From contig JADFPO010000029.1 in NCBI GenBank assembly GCA_022562295.1, positions 1 to 37,330 of the forward strand: 37,330 nt of DNA, read 5' to 3'. Position numbers and translations under genes: made by a program. This stretch comes from Gemmatimonadota bacterium (GTDB lineage: Bacteria > Gemmatimonadota > Gemmatimonadetes > Gemmatimonadales > GWC2-71-9). The notes under the pieces were generated by a model. That model did no database searches. It was given only the letters and a program-made list of their open reading frames with translations, and was not told the DNA's origin. Shown here piece by piece: positions 23,771-32,000 of this stretch. Each line of letters starts with the position of its first letter. Positions within the stretch are counted from its first letter, which is position 1.

Positions 23771-25009
23771 TTATTCGGCCCTGATGGCGGTGACGGGATC
23801 CAGCTTCGCCGCGCGTTTGGCGGGGAGGAGCCCCGCCGTAATCCCCACTCCGGCCCCCAGCAGCACCGCAACGACGAGCGACCACGGTGCGATGGAGGCG
23901 GGCATCGGGGTCAGGCTCTCCACGAGGGCCGCGATGCCGAGCCCGGCAGCGATGCCCAGCCCGGCCCCCACAACAGCCAGCGCCGCGGATTCCACCAGGA
24001 ATTGCCGCATGATGTCCTTGCGCTTCGCTCCCAGGGCCTTCCGGATTCCGATCTCACTGGTTCGTTCGGACACGGACATCAGCATGATGTTCATAATGAC
24101 GATGCCACCGACCACCAGCGAGATACCGACGAGGCCGGGAAGCGCGAGCGCCATGACGCGATTGATCTGCGCCCAGAAATCCAGTATGCCGTCCGCCGTT
24201 TCCAAGTTGAAGTTGTTGTCTTGGGTGGGTCGCAAGCCGCGGCGACTCCGCATGATCGCTTCCGCCTCCACAATCGCCGCCCGCATCTCCGGTTCCGAAT
24301 TGGCTTTGACGAGGAGAAAGTCCACCACGTTGTGCGGGTTCACGAACCGCCTGACGGGAGACAACGCCGGCGCCACCGCAAACTTGTCCAACGAGAGGCC
24401 GAAGATGTTGCCTTGGCTTTCGACGACGCCGATTACCCGGTACGGTATCGCGCGGAGCTTGACCTCCCTCCCTATCGGATCCAGGTCGTTGAATAGGCGG
24501 CTTGCCAGTTCGTTCCCGATGACGACCACCGGACGACCGGCGCGCACTTCCTGCTCGCTGAAGGCGCGGCCCTGCTCGATTTTCCACTCGCGTATCTCGA
24601 AGTAGTCTGCGGTCGCCCCGATGATGCGGATGTCGGGGGCCACGTTGCCACCATACTCGACATCGGTGCTGACATCGGATTCCCATGCGGTCAACACCGG
24701 AGTCTGGATGCCCTGTGCGACGGCTTCGGCGTCTGCATAGGTGATGCGCGGCCGCCGGCGCCACTCGCGCCGCTGCTCCCGGCTCACGTCGCCTGGGTTG
24801 AAGTTCGGATAGCGCCCGAGCTGAAACGTGTTGGCACCCAGGAAGTTGGCGAAGCTGTCGGTCATGTACTGGTTCATGCCCTCGACGACCGTGACGACCG
24901 CGATGAGGAACATGACTCCGATGAAGACGCCCACGACCGAGAACGCGCTCTTGAGCTTCTGAGCCCAGATCATCTTGAAGGCGAGTCGGAACGCCTCGAA
25001 CATCGGCAT
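23771..25009 (-). CDS. ABC transporter permease, FtsX/MacB type (type A, proximal copy)
   Basis: A 412-residue permease. Helix 1 is FSVVGVFIGVMFLIAVVTVV, followed by EGMNQYMTDSF and GANTFQLGRY, the type A hallmarks shared with the copy at 21084-22328. The periplasmic core is followed by three helices with RTSEIGIRKALGAKRKDI between them and the end PAKRAAKLDPVTAIRAE. ATG codons at 25009 and 25003 are both possible; no good ribosome site is visible. It lies 58 bp downstream of the adaptor gene and two bases upstream of the next permease. The place where an ATPase gene normally sits in such operons (adaptor, ATPase, permease) is too short to hold one. Confidence 0.93.
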   Translation of the reverse strand: MPMFEAFRLAFKMIWAQKLKSAFSVVGVFIGVMFLIAVVTVVEGMNQYMTDSFANFLGANTFQLGRYPNFNPGDVSREQRREWRRRPRITYADAEAVAQGIQTPVLTAWESDVSTDVEYGGNVAPDIRIIGATADYFEIREWKIEQGRAFSEQEVRAGRPVVVIGNELASRLFNDLDPIGREVKLRAIPYRVIGVVESQGNIFGLSLDKFAVAPALSPVRRFVNPHNVVDFLLVKANSEPEMRAAIVEAEAIMRSRRGLRPTQDNNFNLETADGILDFWAQINRVMALALPGLVGISLVVGGIVIMNIMLMSVSERTSEIGIRKALGAKRKDIMRQFLVESAALAVVGAGLGIAAGLGIAALVESLTPMPASIAPWSLVVAVLLGAGVGITAGLLPAKRAAKLDPVTAIRAE

Positions 25010-25067
25010 GACTAGGAGTTCGCCTTCAGGTCGTCAGGCTCGCCGAAGCCCGGGACACGAGTGGGGA

Positions 25068-26315
25068 TCACTCACGGCCGTTGTTCCCGTCGTCCGCATC
25101 CGCCGTCGCTCGAACGGCCGAGCTATCGCTCAGGTCGCGGATGGTCTGGTACGGTCCTGCCACGATCGAGTCCCCTAGCGCGAGCCCCTCGATGACCTCG
25201 AAATGCTCCTCGCCGGCAATCCCCACCTTGACCGGTCGGAAGTACGCGATGCCGTCCAGCACGACGAACACGCCCTCCATTTCCGTTTTGGCGGTGTCGC
25301 GGGGCATGTCCTCCGTCGAAATCGGCTGGTGCTCACGCACGGTGAGCGCGATAATCGGGATGCTCATGGCGTCGAGGCGCGTGTCGGTGACCACCTTCGC
25401 CGTGGCCGACAGGTCGGGGAGGACGCCGGGCGGCGGATTGTCGAGGGTGATCTCGACTTCGTAGTCCACGGCGCGATCGCCGGATCCGCCCGCGGTCACT
25501 CGAATGGCGCTCTGCGAGATCTTGGTAACCCGACCGCTGAACGTCGTGTCGGGAAACGCATCGATCGTGATCTCGGCGGAGTCACCGGTCGTGAGACGCA
25601 CCACGTCGGTCTCATCCACTCGCACGTTGACCTGGATGACCGACAGGTCGCTGACGGTCATCAAGAGCCCCGTTTCACGGGAGAAGGTACTGGCCAGCGC
25701 CACCTCACCCTCCTCGACTGCGAGGCGGGTGATTTTTCCGTCCATCGGAGCGAGGAGTGTGGTCTTGGCGAGTTGCTCCTGCGCTTCGCGGAGGCTCGCT
25801 TCGGATTGCGCCACTTGATGTGACTGCGCCTCCGCGATCGCCGCGGCGACGTCGTAATTCGTCTGCGCTATTTCCAACTCCACCTCGGTGACCATGTTGG
25901 AGTCGGTTGCCCGCAGCGCCAACGAGCGATCGAGCTGGCGTCTGGCCTGGTTGCGGTTGACGATCGCCTGCAGCTCCGAAGCCTTGGCGGCCGAGAGCAG
26001 TGCCTCGGCGCGCTGCATGGCCGCCTCGAACTGGGTCGGATCGATGGTAAGGAGAAGCTGCCCGCGCTTAACGAAGTCGCCTTCGTCTACGGGAAGGTTG
26101 ATAATGCGGCCGGTGATGTCGGACGCGATATCGACCGACAGTTGGGGCTCGATCCTACCGCTCGCGGTGACGATGGCGACGAGATCGTGGCTTTCGACCT
26201 CCTCGATCCTGACCGCAATGCCGCGGTCCCCACCCCTCGCCTGGCTGGCAACCACACCCCCGACCACGACGACAGCAATTGCTCCGATTATGATTTTCTT
26301 GCGACGGCTTGCCAT
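25068..26315 (-). CDS. MacA-like periplasmic adaptor (HlyD/RND membrane fusion protein)
   Basis: A 415-residue membrane fusion protein with an N-terminal transmembrane anchor (IIIGAIAVVVVGGVVA) and a biotinyl-lipoyl-like half-motif (VTASGRIEPQLSVDIASDITG). A long coiled-coil hairpin follows (about residues 95-185, Ala/Gln/Glu-rich), then the second lipoyl half (LLAPMDGKITRLAVEEGEVA), beta-barrel and membrane-proximal domains. It would bridge inner-membrane permeases to the TolC-type channel encoded directly upstream. The stop lies 58 bp before the first permease gene. The MacA type is favoured over the RND type because of the FtsX-like permeases. The acidic end (TADADDGNNGRE) is unremarkable. 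Confidence 0.94.
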   Translation of the reverse strand: MASRRKKIIIGAIAVVVVGGVVASQARGGDRGIAVRIEEVESHDLVAIVTASGRIEPQLSVDIASDITGRIINLPVDEGDFVKRGQLLLTIDPTQFEAAMQRAEALLSAAKASELQAIVNRNQARRQLDRSLALRATDSNMVTEVELEIAQTNYDVAAAIAEAQSHQVAQSEASLREAQEQLAKTTLLAPMDGKITRLAVEEGEVALASTFSRETGLLMTVSDLSVIQVNVRVDETDVVRLTTGDSAEITIDAFPDTTFSGRVTKISQSAIRVTAGGSGDRAVDYEVEITLDNPPPGVLPDLSATAKVVTDTRLDAMSIPIIALTVREHQPISTEDMPRDTAKTEMEGVFVVLDGIAYFRPVKVGIAGEEHFEVIEGLALGDSIVAGPYQTIRDLSDSSAVRATADADDGNNGRE

Positions 26316-26390
26316 GTGTATCCTGTTCTTCAGGCTTAGCTGATCACAACAGCTGTTTCTTTTCGCCGGTGCGACCCACCGACCCTATCG

Positions 26391-27899
26391 CTACCGCAGC
26401 GTGCGACCGACGGCCGCTTCCAGGCTGACCAGCGAACGGTGGTAATTGAACGACGCCGTAATGTAATCAGCCTCGGCCTGTTCGTTGGCCAGCTGCGCGT
26501 CGAGCAATTCGAAAAAGGTGCCCGATCCGACACGGTAGCGCGCCCGCGCCAGCCGCATGGCGTCTTGCGCCGCCGTGCGGTTGTTGTCTTGAATCGCGAT
26601 CGATTCGTACGCCGTGGAGAGCGCGTAGTACTGCTGGCTCACGTCTGTCCGCGTCTGCAGCTCGAGCGCCCGGCGAAACTCCTGCGCGTCCTCGGCCGCC
26701 GCCGACGCCTGGCTGATCCGAAGATTGCGGTCGAATTGATCGAAGATGGGGAGCGAAATGGTCAACTGGGCGACGAACGGATTGTTGTTGAAGTTGAACG
26801 GGAACGCCCGTTGGCCGTCGAGAATCGCTGCCTCGATTGCCGGCGTAAAGGTGAAAAACTGATCGCATGCCAGGACGGGCAGGTTGGCGCCGCGACTGTT
26901 GATGTCTTGGTGAATAACGTTCTGGATGTTACACGCCTGGAGGTTGCTCGCCATCCGCGCCTGTTCCTGCGGGACGAGAAAATCCCCGTTGGTGAACTGC
27001 TGCGTGAAGCCGGACCAACCGGCAAAGATGCTGATGGATGGTAGCCACCGTGATTTCACCGCGCGCTCGCTCCACTCCGCTGAGGTCTCGCGTGCGCGCA
27101 TGGCATTTACGTTGGGGTTGTTGGCGTCGGCCTCGATCAGGAGATCTTCCAGCGACCAATTCGGTGCTACCACCGGGAAGGTGTCGGACAATGTGACCGT
27201 GGATAGATCCTCGGGGGCGGGCACTCCCATCTGCTGGTACAGGCGGAGCGTCTCCACGGTTACGTTTTGATGGGCCTGCAACAGCGCAACGTCGCTCTGT
27301 CCCTTGGCGACTTCCGCCTGACGCACGTCGATCATCGTGGCCTGCCCGACATCGAAACGCGCTTGCGCGAGGCGCAAGTTCTCCAGGTTACGCTCGACCT
27401 GGCGCTCCTGTAGAGCGACTTGGGCCTTGCCCTCCAAGATGCCGACGTACTGTTGAACGATGGTGCTCCGCACGTTCAGGCGCATCGCATCGACCGACGC
27501 ATCCGACGCGCTGAGTGCCGCTTTGGTGACCCCCGGCTGGAGTAGCGTATTCCCGTTGAAGTTCCAGTTCAGAGTCAAGCTGTAGCTGGATCCGATCGTT
27601 GCCGATGGCTGCGTGAACTCGGTGGTGAGGAACCGTTGCGTGCCCGCTCCCCGATACGTCCCCGATGACGAGACGCTGAAAGTGGGCAGAAACGACGAGT
27701 ACGCGTTCCGCACCGCCCAAGCTGCCGGCGCCCGGTCGTTGGCAGTCTGCCGATACGTCGGGTTGTAGCGCTCGGCCAACTCCAGCGCGTCATCGAGAGA
27801 CAGGGTTTGAGGCATCGACGGGGGCTGGACCTGTGCCGCGGCGGAGCCTGCGCCGAGCACCAGCAGCGACCCGATCAGCGTGAATGCGCGGTTGTTCAT
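26391..27899 (-). CDS. tolC: TolC-family outer-membrane efflux channel
   Basis: A 502-residue outer membrane efflux protein with a signal peptide (cleavage near GSAAAQ) and the family start TLSLDDALELAERYNPTYRQ. Two structurally repeated halves of long coiled-coil helices follow (for example QARFDVGQATMIDVRQAEVA in half one and LARARYRVGSGTFFELLDAQ in half two). A Cys pair in the insertion near residues 320-350 (QACNIQN and VLACDQFF) is unusual for the family and might form a disulfide. It is the first gene of the export operon, with GAAGGAAAG before ATG 27899. Transcription is probably from the sigma-54-like site at 28145. Confidence 0.93.
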   Translation of the reverse strand: MNNRAFTLIGSLLVLGAGSAAAQVQPPSMPQTLSLDDALELAERYNPTYRQTANDRAPAAWAVRNAYSSFLPTFSVSSSGTYRGAGTQRFLTTEFTQPSATIGSSYSLTLNWNFNGNTLLQPGVTKAALSASDASVDAMRLNVRSTIVQQYVGILEGKAQVALQERQVERNLENLRLAQARFDVGQATMIDVRQAEVAKGQSDVALLQAHQNVTVETLRLYQQMGVPAPEDLSTVTLSDTFPVVAPNWSLEDLLIEADANNPNVNAMRARETSAEWSERAVKSRWLPSISIFAGWSGFTQQFTNGDFLVPQEQARMASNLQACNIQNVIHQDINSRGANLPVLACDQFFTFTPAIEAAILDGQRAFPFNFNNNPFVAQLTISLPIFDQFDRNLRISQASAAAEDAQEFRRALELQTRTDVSQQYYALSTAYESIAIQDNNRTAAQDAMRLARARYRVGSGTFFELLDAQLANEQAEADYITASFNYHRSLVSLEAAVGRTLR

Positions 27900-28013
27900 G
27901 TGCTTTCCTTCGATAACTTGGGTTGTGTGTCTTTACGCGGCCCCGAGACCCAAAGTTTCGCCCGGTTGCGCCACGCGAGCTAAGCTAATGCTCTGTGAAA
28001 TAGTGCCTTACAT

Positions 28014-28099
28014 GACCGGCTATGGTCGGGCGTCGAGCGGTCATTTTCCCCTGACCAGACGCCTCGCTGCGGCGGGAGCCGACCTCCCCTGGGAAGGTC
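28014..28099 (-). promoter_or_regulatory. tolC leader with three successive GACC/GGTC hairpins
   Basis: Within the predicted 5' leader of tolC (about 235 nt) three local inverted repeats share the same stem core: GACCT(CCC) with (GGGA)AGGTC at 28081-28099, GGTCA with TGACC at 28039-28056, and GACC with GGTC at 28014-28027. The middle one has a loop of eight bases. I could not match the leader to a known riboswitch. The rest of the 28162-28311 spacer shows only an AT-rich patch (28170-28215) that could hold activator sites. Confidence 0.4.
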
Positions 28100-28144
28100 A
28101 GGCGCTCCGCGGTGCGATTTGGTCCCCATGCGTTCCCGTCATAA

Positions 28145-28160
28145 TGCACACTGCGTGCCA
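28145..28160 (-). promoter_or_regulatory. Sigma-54 -24/-12 promoter of the tolC export operon
   Basis: The minus strand reads TGGCACGCAGTGTGCA, with GG and GC separated by exactly 10 bases. All of TGGCACG matches and only one base in the TTGCW half differs. Transcription would begin near 28134 and run toward tolC. Sigma-54 promoters need an AAA+ activator such as NtrX or NtrC; an NtrY-family kinase is encoded 900 bp away. This is the strongest promoter-like match in the window. Confidence 0.7.
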
Positions 28161-28311
28161 ACTCGCCATGGTACGTTAAAATGTTGTGGTGAAGGGAGTT
28201 ACAAAGTAAAATCCGGTGAGCTACGCGGTACCGTGTTCGGTTTCGACCAGATCCGTCCCGGTCTTGGGGTGGAGGCGGGTCGGATATGGCCGTGAGTGGG
28301 CCGGCTGACGG

Positions 28312-29040
28312 TCAGTCGGACGGGAGTACGCGCTCGGCATACAGCTGGCGCGACGGGATTTCGACTTTCATCAGGCGACCTGAGGCGTCATACCACAGGT
28401 GTCGGACATCGGCGCCACGGGTCAGTACGAGGTGCAGCAGCTTCATCCGCTCGCCCGCGACCACCGTCTCTTCGACACCCCGATTTGTCAGGTCGTAGTT
28501 CTCCCGAACGTCACGACGTGGTGATACCAAGCGCACCGTTCCCGAGGCGGTCCCCGGCGGCACGGCGTACAGCGCAAACACGGAATCGTCCACGATCATG
28601 GTTCGGGGCGCTCCCGGGTACTCGTGGGCTGACTCGCCGCGAGAGGAGATCCGCCTGATGGTGAGTCGCCGAGGCCCAATCTGAGCAAGTATCCTCTCGT
28701 CGTCACCGTTGGTGGCCTCGAACTGCACCAAGCGGGGCATCGAGTCTGGCCCCAGCTCCACAAATGGCGATATCGTGATCTTGGTGCGGCGCGGCGGGTA
28801 GAACGCGGTGGCGGTGATGCGCAGTCCGGCGCCGCCCGCGACGGCGCTCCCGACCGTGACGGTGAACTCCTCGCGGGCTATTTCGGTGCCTCCCACGACC
28901 ACGCGGAGCACTCCCTGATCGAGTATGCGCCCCTGGGCCATCGCCGGCTGGCCGAGTGGGAAGGTCCCGAGCAATAGGAGCATTCCTACGGTGACGAAGG
29001 TGCGATTCGTGGAATTACGGTGGGGACGATGGTTGCGCAT
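28312..29040 (-). CDS. Exported protein of unknown function
   Basis: A 242-residue protein with a clear Sec signal peptide (FVTVGMLLLLGTFPLGQPAMA, cut before QGR). The mature part is predicted almost wholly beta: short strands such as LRVVVGGTEIAREEFTVTV, RTKITISPFVEL and GRLMKVEIPSRQLYAERV resemble the open beta-barrel lipid-carrier-like DUF3108/DUF6134 group, but I am not certain of the family. ATG 29040 begins only 7 bp from the divergently read kinase start, so the two share a very short regulatory interval. The open frame continues upstream across the kinase gene, which is only its antisense shadow. The product is probably periplasmic. Confidence 0.7.
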   Translation of the reverse strand: MRNHRPHRNSTNRTFVTVGMLLLLGTFPLGQPAMAQGRILDQGVLRVVVGGTEIAREEFTVTVGSAVAGGAGLRITATAFYPPRRTKITISPFVELGPDSMPRLVQFEATNGDDERILAQIGPRRLTIRRISSRGESAHEYPGAPRTMIVDDSVFALYAVPPGTASGTVRLVSPRRDVRENYDLTNRGVEETVVAGERMKLLHLVLTRGADVRHLWYDASGRLMKVEIPSRQLYAERVLPSD

Positions 29041-29046
29041 GATCGA

Positions 29047-32000
29047 ATGAGCAAAGATAGTGACTCGATGGTTCGCGATGACGACGGTTCTGGAATTCAG
29101 CCGGCTGAGGATGAGAAAAGGGTGAAGACGCGGAGATTCATCTGGGAAGCGTGCGCCGTCGGGTTCATCGCGGCGCTCGGCGCCTGGTTGGCCGATCCGG
29201 CTTGGGGTTGGGCGATCGCGGCGGCTGTCCTGTCTACCACCACCGTCGTGCTGGCAGCCCGAATGAGTCGGCCGGCGCGCGTAGCGGCGTCGGTGTTGGG
29301 ACTCGCGGGGTCGGGAGCGGCGCTTCATACGAGTTGGCAGGTTGGTGCCATTGAGGAGCGATGGCCCCAGGTGCGGGAATCGCTCATCCGGCTCGCCGAA
29401 CGCCGGCTCGGCTCCACGTTGGCCGATGCGGTGGCCACGGTCGAGGCGTTGGCGGACCGGGGTGCCGGGCTGGCGATGACCTCTCGGGAGGCAGCGTTCG
29501 CGGCGCTCGAGAGCGGGCTCGCGGTGCGAAGTCCGGAGCAGGGTGTGGTGGTGTTTGGGCAGTCTGGCGAGCCGTGGGCGTGGGCCGGCAATCTGCGGAT
29601 CCCGGTCGCGCCGATGGGGACATCGCTGCGAGTGCGCTTCACCCCGTTTTACGTCGTGCTCGAGGCCGAGCGTACCGAGAACGGACGATCGGCCGTCGCC
29701 CAGGTTGTCCTCGCCGCCGACAGCGCCGTGCCCAATCGAGATGCGACCGTGGCGGTACGGTTCGCGCGGGTGACCGGTTCGGAGCTGCAGTTTCTCGAAC
29801 CCAGTTCCAGCCTTGGCGGCGATGCGTTCGACTATTGCGTTCCCGAATGCGACCCGGCCGACGTCGTTCCCGACACCCTGTTCAGCGTCGTGCCGGTGCC
29901 ACCGGCCCAAGGCACCCTCAAACTCAGGGTGCTGGAACGGGGTGGACGCCGCGTCGCGGTGGCAGCGGCGCTCGCCCTCGCCGTGCTCTTCGTCGTGGCC
30001 GGCCCCCGCATGCGTTTGTTGACGGTAGCCGGCTTCGCGGGGTTGCTCGTGTTGACTCCATTTGGCTCCCGGCTGTGGCTCGGGCCGGTCTTTTCGTCGC
30101 GCACGTACTTTCTGGCGGAACTCGGCCCTCTCAGCGCCTCCGCCGGTGATTTACTGATATCGGCCGCACTGACGCTGACGTTGGTGGCCGTTGTCTGGAA
30201 CCGCTGCCTGCGGGGTTGGACACTCGTTGGCCCGTTGGCCGGGGTGCTGGTGGTGGTTACCCCGCTCGTGCTTCGCGAGCTGGCGCGCGGCGTCACGGTT
30301 CCCGACGTCGGAATCGGTGTGAGCACGTGGTTGGGCTGGTGTGCGGCCATAGGCTTGGTTGGAACGGCGTTGCTCGCCTTGGCCGCGCTCGTTGTCCGGC
30401 TCTCGGGGGCAGTGCCCTACGGACCCCGCGCGACTTGGATTGCGTTGGGCTGGGGCTTCGTGCTCGTCGCCGCGGGGCTGCAGCTTTGGACGCCAGGCGA
30501 ACCGTGGCCGTTGTGGTACCTGGTGTTGTGGTTGCCTGCGTTGTTGATGGCTGTTCGCTCGAGCGGTCGGGCACGCGTCTTCCTCTCGAGTGCTTGGGTG
30601 GTCGGGGGCCTGGCCGTGCTCTTGGTGTGGGGTGAGGAGGTGGACGGGAGGCTCTTGAACGCGGAGCGGGATATTCGCCGCGTGGGTGAGCGTCTCGATC
30701 CGGTGGCCCTGGGGGCGCTCGAGGCTTTCGCGATCGAGCTGGAGCTGGATTCGGTGCCGCTGACGGCTGCCGATCTCTACACCCGCTGGCTCCACTCCTC
30801 CTTGAGCAGGGACGATTACCCCGTCTCGCTTGCGACGTGGAACGGCGACGGCGAGCAAATAGCCCGTTTGGATCTGGCCAGTCTCGAGCTGCCCCAGTCG
30901 GTCATTCGGACCGCGGCGTTGAGGGTTGCCGGAGCTGATTCAGCCATGCTCGAGGAGTACACCCTCCTACCCGGTGTACACCATCTCCTCGTGGTTCCAT
31001 TTTCGGGCCGGCGTGTGGTCACCGCGGTGGTGGGCCCGCGAACGAGAGCTATTCAGCCAGTTCGCGTCGCCAGGTTCCTTCGCGGCGAGCGCCAGGTGGG
31101 GGCCGGTTGGGACGTGCTTGTCTCCGATCGGGAGGTGTCGAGCAGCGCCGCCGGCCGCTTGCCCTGGGAGCGGCGAGGGGCCGATGTCGTGGGGGAGCGG
31201 TCACTCACGCTGCCCGGGGGCGCCCGGAGCGTACAGGTCCGAGTGGCCCTGGGTGGGTCGATCGATCTCCTGGTCCGTGGTACCCTCATGGTGGGGTTCA
31301 TCTCGTTTCTCGCAATGTTGTGCTGGTTGCTTGCCGAGGTGATGCAGGGCCACGTCGCGGTGGATTCCAGATTCTTCGGGCGCCTCGTGAAGGGCGGGTC
31401 GTATCGCAACCGGCTCACCCTGGCCCTGGCAGTCTTTTTTTTCGTACCGACAGTGGTGTTCGCTTCGTGGAGCGTGGCGCGTTTGCGTGCCGAGGTCCGG
31501 GCTTCGCGCGACCTCGTCATCGGCCAAACCCTGCAAGACGCCGCTGGAGCGGGGCTGGAGTTCGCGGTGATGGGCGAGCGGATCGGGGAGCGGCTCGACG
31601 CGCTGGCCGACCAACTCGATGCGGAGTTGCTGTTGTACCAAGACGGGCAGCTACAGTACTCGAGCGCTCGCGTGCTGGCCGAGCTCGGCATCGTCGAGCC
31701 ATACCTGCCGCCCTCGATCTACCGCCAAATCGTGCTGGAGCGAGGGCTCACAATCGAAATGACGGCCAATCGCGATATCGGGGGTCGCCTGACTCGGGTC
31801 GGCTACCGCGCTCTCAACACGTTGGCCGATCGGTCCACGGTGTTGGCCGCCCCGCGGTTGGTGGAAGACCCGCGGCTCTCGCACGATCAGCTGGATCTCT
31901 TCTACGCCCTGCTCGCGATCATTCTGGTGGGGTTCGCGGCGGCCTCCGGGCTGGCGACCACCGCCGGTCGCACTTTGGCGCACCCTGTCCAGGCGTTGAG

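Noticed and set aside
27900-28010. c-di-GMP or cobalamin riboswitch in the tolC leader
   Set aside because: Scattered GCAA and GAAAC bits are present, but the conserved core and helix order of either class could not be found.
27880-28179. Small plus-strand gene of about 99 codons in the tolC upstream spacer
   Set aside because: It overlaps the tolC start, the predicted promoter and the hairpins, has no ribosome site and no protein-like composition.
29041-29910. Upstream extension of the exported protein gene into the kinase region
   Set aside because: A clear signal peptide starts at 29040; the extension is antisense to the kinase and has no recognisable domain.
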